NCBI GenBank assembly: GCA_954871525.1
Contig: OX940864.1
Coordinates: 20,020,001-20,084,000, forward strand
Length of the DNA: 64,000 nt
Source of the DNA: Parietaria judaica
Taxonomy: Eukaryota; Streptophyta; Magnoliopsida; Rosales; Urticaceae
Direction: 5' to 3'
Part shown: positions 1 through 11,740 of the stretch, one piece after another
How the letters are laid out: each line of letters starts with the position of its first letter
How positions within the stretch are numbered: position 1 is the first letter of the stretch
The notes under the pieces: generated by a model
What the model was told of the DNA's origin: nothing
Databases searched by the model: none
What the model saw: only the letters and a program-made list of their open reading frames with translations
Position numbers and translations under genes: made by a program

Positions 1-85
1 CCGGTAAGTTATCGATTAATCCGTCGATAACGGCAAACGATTTATCGGCAAGTTCGGTAAGTTGAACCTTGCCCACAACTATATT
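1..85. repeat. End of an ATCGAT-motif repeat element (cut by window edge)
   Basis: The first bases are crowded with TATCGAT, CGATAACGG and TTTATCGG motifs and end in a GGTAAGTTGAACCTTGCCC-like block. The same ending (GATAACGCCAACCGATTTAT, then GTGAACCTTACC) occurs at 13,835-13,910, so the window opens inside the right end of a second copy of that family. No coding potential. Confidence 0.45.
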
Positions 86-1716
86 TCAACTTGCTACAAA
101 CTTCGCGATACTAATGTTTTTTTACATACTTGTATCCCTCTCATCATCAGCTTTCGTACACTATGAATGATTAAGTGTTGTGTGGACCACTATTTATAAT
201 CTTGCATTATATATAATATATATAGATGGAGGGAGGGGACCCGATCCACTTATACTTAAATATTCTTTTCACTCTTAAAGACAAAACTAATTATATAATA
301 TATATATATATATATATTTATATCATTTTAACTTAAATGATTACATCGCCATTTTTTTCCTCTTGTAACAAACTCTGACCATTTAATTTCCCTATGTTTT
401 TCTCTTCACTCTTAATCACGGACTCCATGCGACTGTTTTTTTTCTCTTGATTATTTTACTCTCATTTTTCATGTTTTTCTCTTCACTCTCTCGCTCACAT
501 GTCTCTCTCGCTTTGAATCTCCATAACTCCATGCGACCTTTTTTCCGTGTTGTTTCTTCGCCTCGCCTTATTGGAACAGGCTTTGGTTCTTTTGCTTTTC
601 TCCTGTTCGCCGTTTCGAAATTATGCAGCCGGCTTGGTTTTCAGACCCTTGTTTTTTGTTCAGTTGTCAGATGATTTTTCTGCTTTTCTCGATTTTTAGC
701 GACATGCTTTTGGGCCGCTAAAATAGTCGCAGAAAGTATTTTTTCTGGCCCAAATACAAAATGAGCCACTAAAAGTATTAGACGTCCGCAAGTCTATAGT
801 AATTTCAGCCGCACATTACATGAAATACGCCGCTCTAAGAGTCATAATTCTTTTAAAATAAAATATATTATAGCCACATCACAAATATTTTCTTTTTCAT
901 TAATAAGTTGATGAGAGGATATCTAAGCTGATAATTAGTTACTGTTTAATATAATATAGGTGCATTACAATTCTTCATTAAAATATTTGCGCGTGCAGTT
1001 TTTTCATGGTGCAGCCTACAAAGCGATAACCAAACTTTAAGCTTTGTCCGAACAATTAACCTTGTAATTACCCAATAGCTAGTCGCTCTTACATGCATTA
1101 TGATATGATGATCTGGATATATATACACTGATACAGACAGGAAAACAAAGTATTAATTTAATTACAACTTTTTTGCCAAAAAAATAATTATAATAATAAG
1201 TTGGACTACCTTAGCTGCATGGCACTAACCCTAACCTTTGTATATATGCCGGTTAATAATTGGCTATGTATTGCTTTTGAATTTGAAGCTGCTTTTGTCC
1301 AACCAACATAACGTAACGCCAATATATATATATATATATATGGATGTTTTTATAATTATAATATAGTTTAATCAGACACTAATTTGTTTCTTAGTGTCGT
1401 TTGCTAGCTAGCTGGATTAAATCAACTATTTTCCATATTACTAAATTAAATTCCATTCAGGTCTCGCACAATTATAGCATTATAGCACAATATATGTGTT
1501 TGTGGCAGCTAGTGATTCGATCAATAAATAAGAAATATATATATATATATGTATGTATAGTGGCTCGAGATAAGTACATGCTAATAAGTGAACATTATGC
1601 TCTTTTTGTATTTAAAGTAATGCATGGTACGTGATATGTGTGATATTATTATAAGGTTTTTGGGATAACTTTTGTTCAACAATATACAACTTTTAAGATA
1701 TAATTATACGTGAATT
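86..1716. other. AT-rich intergenic DNA with microsatellites
   Basis: I find no supportable gene here. There are (TA)n tracts at about 293-316 and 1,321-1,341. A phrase (TGTTTTTCTCTTCACTCT followed by ACTCCATGCGAC) occurs twice, at 393-436 and 471-535. At 690-830 several GCCGCTAAA / AGCCACTAAA words on both strands resemble subterminal repeats of plant CACTA elements, but no CACTA terminus is visible. The small open frames here have no recognisable domain. Confidence 0.5.
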
Positions 1717-1726
1717 AAGAATGGTT

Positions 1727-2152
1727 CGTGAGAACTCATCGGTTTGGTCGCACGTCTTACTGTGGATATGGACTCACCAGTGACCGCGGAGTGCCTAGCA
1801 ATCCTACATGGACTTATGTTCGTTCGGGAACGGAATTTGAGGGTGGCGGTTGTGGAAACCGATTGTCTTAGAGCGTCTCACCTCGTATCAACGGGGATAA
1901 GCTCAATAGCATCCAAGGACCGATCATTGCGGACATTGCGCATCTCCTCTCCGTCTTTGAGCCGAATGTCAGGTGTCGTTGGACCCCGATAACGTGTAAC
2001 GAAGTAGCGAATAGAGTAGCTAAGCTCCGCCTATCGGGCTTTACGACCGATTTGTCGTCAATGGATTGCCCCGAGTGGCTTGTAACCGACATTTTAAGGG
2101 ATTCTTCCCTGATTTGGCTTAATAAATATGTTCTGTTTTCCAAAAAAAAAAA
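1727..2152 (+). mobile_element. 5'-truncated LINE 3' end with poly(A) and target-site duplication
   Basis: The segment ends in a run of A (2,142-2,154) and is bracketed by a 10-bp direct repeat AAGAATGGTT (1,717-1,726 and 2,153-2,162). These are hallmarks of target-primed reverse transcription. Its only coding content is an RNase H-like domain, expected at the C-terminus of plant LINE ORF2. The element is therefore a 426-bp dead-on-arrival LINE tail. A processed copy of another RNase H-bearing transcript is the alternative. Confidence 0.75.
1744..2143 (+). pseudogene. LINE ORF2 C-terminal RNase H-like domain (RVT_3 type), frameshifted
   Basis: The plus strand encodes DSPVTAECLAILHGLMFVRE followed by VVETDCLR, the pattern of the plant reverse-transcriptase-associated RNase H family (RVT_3), with the AE acidic pair and the ETD acidic residue. 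After about 46 residues (HLVSTG) the reading continues in another frame as GPIIADIAHLLSVFEPNVRC, then NEVANRVAKL (the conserved N-x-A-x-x-A segment) and WLVTDILRDSSL. A frameshift near 1,893-1,900 therefore separates the two halves. Everything 5' of this domain (endonuclease, reverse transcriptase) is missing. It is non-functional as it stands. Confidence 0.7.
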
Positions 2153-2162
2153 AAGAATGGTT

Positions 2163-2900
2163 TGAATTTTGATACGTGTTATGTAGCACTATCAATTTTT
2201 GCTTTTGATTATAAAAAACTACGATAATTTATGAAACGAATTTGTTGGAGCTAGCACGTAGTCAAATTTGGATTGTCCTGAAAAAGAAATGTGGATTGAT
2301 TATTTATATAAAAGTTGGTTAGGGTTATATATAATTATATAATATAAATGTCTTGTTTTTATCTGAATGGAAAGTTTGGGTTCCAGCTATCAACTTTTTG
2401 TTTAAAGGTAAATAAGACGCAATAATTATTCTCTCACACAAACAAACACTTGAAGTGGACATCCACAACTTTTTAGCATGCATATATATACGTTCATACT
2501 TCATATAATATAATTTGTAATCAAGTCAGAGTTTTCGACATCAAAGATTGTAAATTAAATAAATTGTCTAAGCTTATATATTAGACGTACGTACTCGTCG
2601 AATAACGTAATAATTAAAAAAATAGAATACTCTAAATTTCTAACATATACATTAATAAACAAATTATTAAAATTTAGACAAATGTATATCCATACATGCG
2701 TAATAATTAGTAGGGATCGCCTTCTTAAATTAATAGTTAGTCGTGGACATGAGAACTCACACACGAATTAATTCGACCAATAAATTGAATTCTAGATAGA
2801 TTTGCACGAACACGATTAATATAAATAAATAACAAGTGAACAAAATTAACCCTATATTGAGATCAAATAATAGACTTAATTGAAGAACAACTTTTCATTG
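2163..2900. other. AT-rich intergenic DNA
   Basis: Very AT-rich sequence with no gene, RNA gene or clear repeat boundary that I can support. Short open frames (for example 2,555-2,764 minus) have no recognisable domain. Confidence 0.5.
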
Positions 2901-2904
2901 ATGT

Positions 2905-3583
2905 ATAATGGCACAAATAACTTTTTTTTTTATCAACAATAATAATTATAAAAAAAAAAAAACACACAAATAGTTTTTCGCTTGGTATTTAGTGATGCAA
3001 ATAGTCTCTCTGTAATAAATAAATAAAATGGCAAAAATGATCTGCCTACTACGATTAGTGGCGCAAATGGTTTCTGTTAATGGTTAAATGAATGAAAAAA
3101 AATGCTATTTGGTTAAATTTTTAGGGTAATTCATTCACATTGTACTAATAATTTATATATTATCGTATAATTAATACTGTATTACCATTATAAGTAATAA
3201 TTATTCATTTATTAACAATTTATATATTAAAATGGATGATAATAATATTTTTTTAATATGTAAATTGGTAATACACTATTAATTATATTTAAAGTGCATA
3301 AAATTTTAAAAATTAGCCTTTAAATTTAAACCAAAAATATTTTTTCATAAACTTTTCCATCATTTTACAATAATATTAGATCATTTGCACCACTAAATCA
3401 TAATAAATGAACTCTTTGTGTTTTTTTTTATTACCGAAGGGGTAATTTATGCCACTTTTTTTACACATGGATTATTTACGTCACTAAATCATAGCAAAAA
3501 GATCGTTTGTGACATTTTTTTTATAGAAAGATTATTTACGTCATCATCCTTTTAACATATAGGTTATTTGTGTCATTAACTGA
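2905..3583. repeat. Inverted-repeat element made of iterated 'GGCACAAATAA' units
   Basis: The left arm reads AATGGCACAAATAACTTTT and repeats the idea several times (GTGATGCAAATAGTC, ATGGCAAAAATGATC, GTGGCGCAAATGG). The right arm, read in reverse complement, gives AATGACACAAATAACC, GACGTAAATAATC and GTGGCATAAATTACC. Two oppositely oriented arrays flank an AT-rich centre, so the whole could fold back. It looks like a foldback or MULE/MITE-type element. I could not fix a target duplication. It abuts the next element on its right. Confidence 0.55.
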
Positions 3584-3597
3584 CTATTTAATTTATA

Positions 3598-6090
3598 GAA
3601 AACCCACAAAATGCCCAAATAACACCAAATGTTTAAAAGAAATGCCCATAGTTTCATAAAACTGATTTGTACCCATTTATTAATATGTTTTGACTAAATT
3701 ACCCTATTATCAGTTATTAATTTTTATTTTCGTTTTTATTATTTACTGATTTTTTTTCGATTTTGTTTCCTATAATCACGGTAATTATAATTTTTTAAAT
3801 TATTTTTAAAAAAAAATAAAATTTGAATTCTTTGTTTGACAGGTCGACCTCATTTATTCCCAATTTTGAATATCCTCTCACTCGACCTTGACTATTTTCT
3901 TCCCTTATTCTCTCCAATTTTTTTCCGTCGAGTCCCGCGCCATCCTTTGCCTAGTATCGTGCTCGTCGCCAAGATAATCGGACGTCGCCAAGTTTTGCTT
4001 GCGCCGTTATAGTTGCTTCCGTCACCCTGTTCCGTCGCTCTAGTTGCTTTTTTTGGTTGGTCGCCTCCGTCGCTCGCGGTAGCTTTTCCATTGCCTCCGG
4101 TAAGTCCAGATTCCTTTGCATGTGGGTTTAATTAGTCTTCAACCCTTGAGGAAGTATAGGATTAAGCGATTTGTTTGAATCTGTTTCTATATTTGAATAT
4201 GTTTGATATCGATCATGTTTAGGGAAAAAATTTGATTGATATATTTTGAACCCGTATTTATAATTACCAATCTTTGGTTTATTTGTTTCTATTTTGATTC
4301 ATGTTTAAGGGCGAATCTCTGATTCGAACTTCCTTAAATTTGACATTGATATTGTATTATCCGTATTTATAATTACCGAAATTTAATTTACACCAATGGT
4401 AAGTTTAATCCTGATTTTAATTTTGAAATTATAATTTCCGAATCGTGGTAAATTATAGTACGAGATTTATCTGCAAAAAAATGTTGGCCCTAACGTTTTT
4501 TCGACCTTATATGGAGACATGTGTTGTTTATAAATATACATATTTCATTGCATTGCTCATACAACTCAGTTTATAATGTTTGAGGGAGAAAGACTTTTTC
4601 AAAACCATATGTGTTTTCATTATTGCAGTGTTTGTTTGGTAATTTATATTACAAAATTTTTGGTAATTTAACTTACGAAATTTTGGTAATTCAACTTACT
4701 GAAATTTTGGTAATTTAACTTACGAAATTTAGGTAATGAATGTTGTGCTTAGTTCATGAAATCTTGAGTTTGAATATTAATGTTAATCCGTAGTTATTAT
4801 TACGTATGACTTTAGGTAATGAAAACAACAAATCCTTCAATGGCGTCAACAAGTTCCAATGTGCGCCCATCACGTTGCAAAGGTATTTAGTATGTTGTAT
4901 GACATATATCATTTGTTTTTTGCTTTGTATAATTGTTTCAAAGTAAAATGATTTGAATTAGTATATATTGTTGTTTTTATTGCTTGTTTTCGCTATAACA
5001 TGCATTTTTTCATTTTGGTTTTATAGGAAAGACAAATATACCCATTGAACCAGTTGAAAAATGTTCATCATCTCGCAAACGGACAAAACCACCTATGTGT
5101 GTGGAGCAGCCAATACTATCTTCAAGTGGGCAGAAGTTAATATTAAAGATTCGTATACATTGATTATCCTGCACGGTTTAATAGTAATTAAAATTACGAA
5201 TACAATTAATGAATTTTCATATACAGATTTGTAACTTAAAGTACAGTTACGAGTTTATTATAAAATGGTCCATCAAACCATATCAATCTATATTTCCATG
5301 GTATTCGTAACTTAGTTTACAATTACAATCATGCGTAATTATTTTCAGAATTTTGTAACTTTAATTACACTCCAAATTCACAACTTGCCTACCATAATAC
5401 TTTTTCCAATTGGTTTCATAAATTACGATTAATATAATCTACGATATACTATTTCAAAAATATACAATTGATTGAGTGAACAACGTATTTCAATGGAACG
5501 ATTTCATCCGTTCTCATGAGGCCAAACGTGAATAAGAACTATAATCACAAATCAAATATACTCACCAATGCGTTTGTGCTGAATCTCACGAAGGCTTGCA
5601 GATGATCCAAAATACGTTTTCAATCGTTTTCTTCTGTCCCTCCAAACAAGGTTTTCAAATCTATCGACAAATGCTTCTGCACAAAAAATTCAAGAATTGA
5701 TTTTGTTTTTAAAATTAAATCGTTAGATTATTAAAAAAAAATTGAATTTCAAATTCTATCGTGTAAATATGAATAAATGTTGTTTTGAAAACTGATTTAT
5801 CTATATTTAAGGAAAGAATTATATTTGTTTTAAATATAATATTGAAAAGGAATTTTATTCGAATAAATATTGATTCAACCGTATCCTCTTTTTAAGGAAA
5901 ATGATTTTTTTTGTTATTAATTATTTTGAGTAATTATGAATTTCGTTTATTAAATTGTTTACACGTTAAAAAAAACTAGAAGGGCATATTCGTCTAAAAA
6001 TAAGGCAGTTTGTGTTTTTAATTATCAAAAATAGGTTTGGGCATTTTTTTGAAACCTTTAGCTACAAATGAGCATTTGCTTCATTTACCC
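3598..6090. mobile_element. MULE-like TIR element (copy A), 2.5 kb, 11-bp target duplication
   Basis: TTTAATTTATA is duplicated at 3,587-3,597 and 6,091-6,101. The left end starts GAAAACCCAC and carries AAATGCCCATAGTTTCATAA. The right end, in reverse complement, starts GGGTAAATGAAGCAAATGC and carries AAAATGCCCAAACC. A second copy with the same ends lies at 59,874-62,000. A 9-11-bp duplication and long degenerate TIRs fit Mutator-like elements. Inside are a CT-rich then GC-rich leader (3,840-4,110) that runs into a splice-donor-like GGTAAGTCC, a small two-exon ORF (4,819-5,163), and arrays of GGTAATTTAACTTACGAAA-type units at 4,630-4,740 with more scattered TTAC/GTAA words at 5,170-5,400. No transposase domain is visible, so it is non-autonomous or decayed. 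Confidence 0.65.
4819..5163 (+). CDS. Putative two-exon ORF inside MULE-like copy A, function unknown
   Basis: ATG at 4,819 opens a Ser/Thr-rich peptide beginning MKTTNPSMASTSS. The reading passes a consensus donor after 4,882 (AAAG|GTATTT) and an acceptor before 5,027 (TTTATAG|GAAAG), and continues in frame with basic and Cys-containing sequence (EKCSSSRKRTKPP) to TGA at 5,161-5,163, 66 residues in all. The preceding GC-rich leader with a donor-like site could be its 5' untranslated exon. I do not recognise the product. It may be the truncated start of a gene once carried by the element. Expression is unproven. Confidence 0.3.
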
Positions 6091-6101
6091 TTTAATTTAT
6101 A

Positions 6102-6668
6102 CATGTTACTAACTCGTCTACAGTTTGTTACGTGTTAAATTTATGTTACTTATTACAACTTTATAATATTGGTGAATTACTAATTTTATTTATTTAATTA
6201 AGTTCAAATGACGAGTCTAGCCTAAACAGTAGTGAAATAATAAATTATATTCAAATTATGGAGAATGAAGTAAATTTAAAATTCTTATCATAAATTACAC
6301 GTGAGGTTATATTTAGACACATAATTACGCCTATGTCTCTATATTCATTTGTCTTTTCATGATGTTATGAGGCGGATGAATAAAGTTTTAATTTTAAAAT
6401 ACGATTAATAAATGAGACAATTCTATTTTATTACCACCAATGCATAGTGTAGTGATATATAATTACGATATATATCTTTTGATCTTAGTTTGTTGACTTG
6501 AGAGGTAGCATAGTACGTTTGATTACTAGTATTTTATTGAATTAAATACGTTTGTTGACTTGAGAGGTAGCTAGCTACTTAACTCAGCGCTGACTTCTAT
6601 ACAGACAGGGGTGAGTGATATTGATGTTCAACTTCAATACATATATTATTTTAATCTAAAAATACATA

Positions 6669-6702
<34 letters not shown>

Positions 6703-6997
6703 GTATAACTAATATTATAAAATATGTTTTGATTATATTCACAAGCGTACGGCAACGCCCATGATGTCCATAAATGCCAATGTACCTATATAGTTGGAGA
6801 GAAGAAGAAGAGGAATGCAAGTTGGCATAATGTTTATAATAATTCTATGGGCCAAAACCAGGGTTGTCTTGTCTGCCTACTCCCAGTTTACACAAAACCA
6901 TTTCAAACACTCCCAATACCATCTTGGTCACTTCATTCACAGTACTCCTCTCTATTTATTATATTTATTTATAGAAAATTAGTTGATGCAATTTGCA

Positions 6998-7051
<54 letters not shown>

Positions 7052-7310
7052 CATGCATGGACTGGACTGGACTGAATTAGTTAGATTCAGATAAGTTTGA
7101 AATTCAAATGACATGACATATATATAGTCAAAGTTAATTATATCATAATCAATACTATGTCGACAGAACTAGTTCAAGACTTTAGCTAACTTCTAGCGCC
7201 CTTGCATTGTTAAAAGAGAAAAGAAAGTTCATTGGACGAAAATATGATCTCTTTTGCTCAAGTTTGTTTGACTTAGTGTAGTGTTTAAAATTTCGGCAGA
7301 AATCATCAAA
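6102..7310. other. AT-rich intergenic DNA with (TTA)n and (AT)n(GT)n repeats
   Basis: Contains (TTA)n at 6,668-6,702 and a compound (AT)n(GT)n microsatellite at 7,001-7,052. The phrase TTTGTTGACTTGAGAGGTAGC occurs twice (about 6,489 and 6,549). No gene is supported; the small plus-strand frames over 6,794-7,080 run into the microsatellite. Confidence 0.5.
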
Positions 7311-7430
7311 AAAAATTGCTTATCGGAGCCTACCGATAATTTATCCGTGTTAACCGTTATCGTTGATAGGTTTAGGGTTCTAATATTGCGATATTTAGAG
7401 TGAAATTTTGTGATTTGAACAAAGAAATAG

Positions 7431-7640
7431 AAGCGTACCTCAAGTCGTAGAGATCTGCAACGGCAGAATGCTTCACGGATAGAGAAATGAAGAAGAGAAA
7501 AGCCAAGGCGTGACGAACACTTTCCTTAAAGCAGATTCGGCCTCTCACGGTGGTGCTGAGATCGTCGGCCGTCTCCTTCCCAGGATACAATGGCAAACCG
7601 AGTCTTCTTAGCACGATCGAAGACTCCGGCAAACCGAACT
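7431..7640 (-). pseudogene. Exon-like island of unknown origin (possible captured gene fragment)
   Basis: On the minus strand a GC-richer open stretch begins after an acceptor-like GACTTACAG and ends at a donor-like TTGAG|GTACGC. It encodes about 70 residues including FGLPESSIVLRRLGLPLYPG and a hydrophobic segment ALAFLFFISLSV. I do not recognise the family. Surrounded by repeat DNA, it looks like a fragment of a host gene picked up by a transposon, but it could be a chance open frame. Confidence 0.3.
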
Positions 7641-9055
7641 GTAAGTCCTCTATTACCCACAAGTTTCTAAGACCCTAGAAAATTCGAACCGCAGAGCAAG
7701 GGAAGCGATTCGAAAGAAAAAAATTTGGAAAAATATTTCTGTGTGTTTTGTGAGTTTTTTAGTGTGTCGAAACTTACCGAGTTCCCTGTCCATTTATAGG
7801 GGCGACTTGAGGATTCGAATTGATGGATACAATCAATACCAGAAAAACATTTTCTGATCTTCAAATCGATTTTGAATATTGAGCATTAAATCTCTGTAAC
7901 GTTTTACAGGTCTGTAAATGCTCTCAAGCGTTTTGATCTGATTTAATGTGTATAAAACATCTTTTAACGTTTCTCTGATTTAACAGAGTGTGTAAATGCT
8001 CCTTTGAGCGTTTTTTCCTCAGACCAAATTTCATCTACTCTGATTATTTCCAACAATCGTTTTATATTTTTTGACCGATTATTGGTACAGTTTCAAAAAG
8101 GATTGTCGCCAAAAAAAATCCAAAAAAAAGGTACTTTCGAGCAATTTAAAAAAAAAATGGTATAAGTTATCCTTTTTCGCAAGAAAACCTAGTCACTCGC
8201 AGTCTTCTCTTTCTTCGCGCCCCAAGCAGCCTCCTTTCTCTCTTTTCTAGCGAAAATCGAGCTAGCAAAGCTCCTAACTTTTGTTGGTTTTGAAAATAAT
8301 AACATAACATATAATCATTTTGTGTGGCACTAGTGTTATAAGTTTGCTTTTTTCATTTTTTTTTCTTCTAGAAAGGTTATGACTCATATTGTTAAAGATA
8401 TTAAGATTCAAATTGCCGTTTTTGCCGATAAATCAGTTGTCGTTTTTTAGGATTATCGATAGAAAACTACTAAAACTGTAGCTTATCGTTACCAACACTT
8501 ATCGAGGATTATCGATGAATTATCGACATTTATCGATGAATAAAACCACTAAAATAATTTTAAGAATATACTTACTAAGTTTACGTACGTAAATAAAATA
8601 TAATCTCACTCATATATGTAAATACTCAAATAAAATCATGTCATACTCAAACAAATGTAAATAAAATCATATCACGCTCAAACATAAGAAAATAAAAACA
8701 AGATTAAAAGATACTACATAATTTGATAATACACATAATTGACTATTCGGCTTTAGGGATAAGTTCCACACCGAGAAAATAAAAATGAATGAAAAATACA
8801 CATTTGTTTGGATTTGGAAAGTACCACATGGAACAGATACAAAAAAAAAACAATAACATTGCTAGAATATAAATAACAATCTCCATTTCTAAATCCAAGC
8901 AACTCAACCTATCTATCTTGATATTTGGCTAGTAGGCCATGTGAAGTTAAATTTTTTTTCTTGAAAAGTACCTTTCTTGGTTTTTTTTTTTCATTGAAGG
9001 TACTTTTGTAAAAAAATGTTGAAAGTGCAAAAAAATTTAAAATACTAAATTTTTC

Positions 9056-9492
9056 GTTATATTTACAATGTTTATACGGATAGTCGATTGGCATGGAATA
9101 TTTGCCGATAACTACCGGCAAGACAGATAATCGACAATTATCGAGGAAAATTCGAACCTTATTTCAATCAACTTTTTATTTTTTATTTTTTATAAATCTA
9201 CTAATTCAGATGACTTTTATTAGACTTTCATTAATTGAAAACTAAAGAGTAAAGGATAAATTTTTTAAAGGTATCCAATTTTTTTTTTTATAATTTTTAC
9301 ACTGTTTTTACGGATAATCGATTGAAATGGAATATTTGCCGATGACTACCGGCAAGACATATAATCGACGATTAACGAGGAAAATCGAGGAAAATTCGAA
9401 CCTTATTTCAATCAAATTTTTATTATAAATCTACTAATTTAGATGAATTTTATTAGATTTTCATTAATTGAAAACTAAATAGTAAAGGTTAA
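9056..9492. repeat. Direct duplication, two ~200-bp units
   Basis: Unit 1 (about 9,060-9,255) and unit 2 (about 9,300-9,490) share in order: TTTACA(A/C)TGTTT, ACGGATA(G/A)TCGATTG, ATGGAATATTTGCCGAT, ACTACCGGCAAGACA, GGAAAATTCGAACCTTATTT, ATAAATCTACTAATT, and TTCATTAATTGAAAACTAAA. Unit 2 has an extra GAGGAAAATC. This is a diverged tandem duplication within the ATCGAT-motif zone. Confidence 0.8.
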
Positions 9493-9639
9493 AAACGGGT
9501 TTAAGTTTAGAATGTAGAAAAGATCAGTACGTTGCAAATGTAAAGATTGTGTTATTATTATTGGATGAATACTTGTATAGATTTGTGATATCTTTGAATT
9601 AATTTTTCAGATCTGTCCATTTTATCGATTTTTTGTGCA

Positions 9640-9960
9640 TGTGCGGCAAAAGTACTAAAAGTTTTGATTTTGTCAATTTTGACCGAATTTTCTCATTTTT
9701 CTTGATGTTATGTCTTTGTAATACTGTATGTAATCATAGATTAAATTTTGTGTTTGAGGTAATTTATTTTCATATTACCCGATTTCTTAACTTATGTTTT
9801 TATTACGGCAAAAGTACTAAAAATTTAGATTTTGTGGATTTTAACGATTTTTTCTCATTTTTCTTGATGGCATGTCTTTCAAATATTATACGTAATTTTG
9901 AGGTAACTTATTTACAGATTACCAAATTTTCAGATTTGTGAATTTTGACAAAATTTCTTG
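9640..9960. repeat. Imperfect tandem repeat with CGGCAAAAGTACTAAAA units
   Basis: CGGCAAAAGTACTAAAA occurs at about 9,644 and again at about 9,806. Each copy is followed by TTTTGATTTTGT / TTAGATTTTGT, TCTCATTTTTCTTGATG and a GAGGTAA(T/C)TTATTT(T/A)CA segment. The repeat unit is about 160 bp. The same GCGGCAAA-GTAC words mark an inverted-repeat element in a CDKD intron at 56.8-57.1 kb. Confidence 0.6.
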
Positions 9961-9990
9961 CTTTTTAGGAAAATTAAATAATTTTTATAA

Positions 9991-11231
9991 GGGTAAACTG
10001 CGACTAATATACCCAATGTTTGATCAATTGTGCGCAATGTTTTTTTTGCTGGCTAATGTACCCAAACTCGATTCCGTTAGATATTTTCGTGATTCCCGTC
10101 ATGTGACCGTCAACCCCGCCACGTCTGTTGTCACCTCGGTTGCCGTGTCACCCAAAATTAAGTGCGGCCAACGTACCCAATGTTTTACCGATTGCGACTT
10201 ATGTGCCCAATGTTTATATTTTCTGGCTAATGTACCCAAACTCGCTTCCGTTAGATATTTTCGTACGCCTTTTCATGTGACCGCAAACCACGCCACATAT
10301 TTGCCACCTAAGCTAACATGTCACCCAAAATTCCCCTCTGGAATTTTTATTGTGGGTCCCACATCTTTCTCTTTCTCTCTCACTCTCAATCATCGTCAAC
10401 CCTCTGTGCAATAACTCTCCTAAAACTCCATGTCTATTGCTAGTCTCTGTTTTGTGAAGCATACAACATAATGCATCAACATTAGGATCCAAAAACTGAG
10501 CATTTTCAACATTAGGGAAGCACCCAACGCAACATTCAAACTTGAAGCATTAGGGACGAAACTTATGCACCCAGGGTCCCGCTCCTTCAGGACTCTAGTG
10601 TTGAATTTCACAGACCTCACTATATCCCCGTCGTCGGAAAGGACTTCGACAAAAATTTCAAAGAGTGAATTGCTCGGGAGGCTCAGATTTTAGAGCTTTC
10701 ACTGTAAGGTGGTTTGATGAAAATGGGTGTTTTAAATATTCAGTTTTGCTCTCTGCAACTAAGAAAATCTTAAACGAAAAAAAAAATTGCGATAATGCAT
10801 TAGTACGACCATTATCAGAGCCCTCCAGAAATCCTGTAGTGCGAGGTTTGAAGATGCCATTAAACCCAAAAGAAAAAAAAGAGCTTCCAGTAAACGACAT
10901 CTTAGGTGGCAAATATGTGGCGTTGGTTGATGGTCACACGACGAGGCGCACACAAATATCTAACTGAAGCGAGTTTGGGTACATTAGCCAGCAAAAATAA
11001 ACATTGGATACTTCATCGTAATCGGTAAAACATTGGTACATTGGCTGCACTTAATTTTGGGTGACACGGCAACTGAGGTGGCAGCAAAAGTGGCAGGGTT
11101 GACAGTCACATGACGGGAATCACGAAAATATCTAACGGAAGCGAGTTTGGGTTATTAGCCAAAAAAAAAAAAACAGTGGGCACATTGCTCGCAATCGATC
11201 AAACATTGGGTACACTAGTCACTGTTTACCC
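9991..11231. mobile_element. Long-TIR (foldback/MULE- or hAT-like) element, 1,241 bp, perfect 8-bp TSD
   Basis: The target duplication TTTTATAA is perfect (9,983-9,990 and 11,232-11,239). The ends are GGGTAAACTGCGACTA and, in reverse complement, GGGTAAACAGTGACTA. The inverted arms extend roughly 330 bp (9,991 to about 10,330 against about 10,900 to 11,231) and share ACCCAATGTTTGATC, AACTCG(A/C)TTCCGTTAGATAT, GTGTCACCCAAAATTAAGTG and GCCACATATTTGCCACCTAAG. Each arm is itself a partial duplication: the GGCTAATGTACCCAAACTCG block comes twice per arm. The centre (10,400-10,900) has open frames on both strands but no recognisable domain. Confidence 0.85.
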
Positions 11232-11740
11232 TTTTATAATAATAGCATTTTATTTTTGTCTAATTTATTTGAAAATTTGAGCTTAATCCGAATTTTGGTT
11301 ATTTTGTGTTATTTTTTTAATAATAATATGTAATAATATTTTTGTGTAATAATATATATTAGTAATTTTGATGCGTTTTGTGTAATTTTGTAAATATAAT
11401 CGTTTGATTTTTTTAAAATTTATTTTTGTATATGATGATTGTGTGTGTTTGAGACTAGTACTCATTAGTCGTCATTTATTAGTGAGTACTCATGATGACA
11501 TTATTTCATTTTTATATTTTAAACACTATATAGAATATATATTCTTTAAAATATTGTATACATTTTTGTTGAGGGCGTTTCGTACCGCTCCACAATCACA
11601 AGATCGCTCTTGTTCTTAAAAATGAAGAGCTCGGTTCCTTCCGTTTGTTAAACTAGGGAAAAATGGAAAAAAATTAGGTAACTTGTATTGATAAACTTCT
11701 ATCTTTCTTTCTTTTATAGGTCTCTCTCTCTTTTTTTTCT

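Noticed and set aside
690..830. GCCGCTAAA / AGCCACTAAA words resembling CACTA subterminal repeats
   Set aside because: No CACTA terminus, TIR or 3-bp duplication found; kept only as a remark in the intergenic entry.
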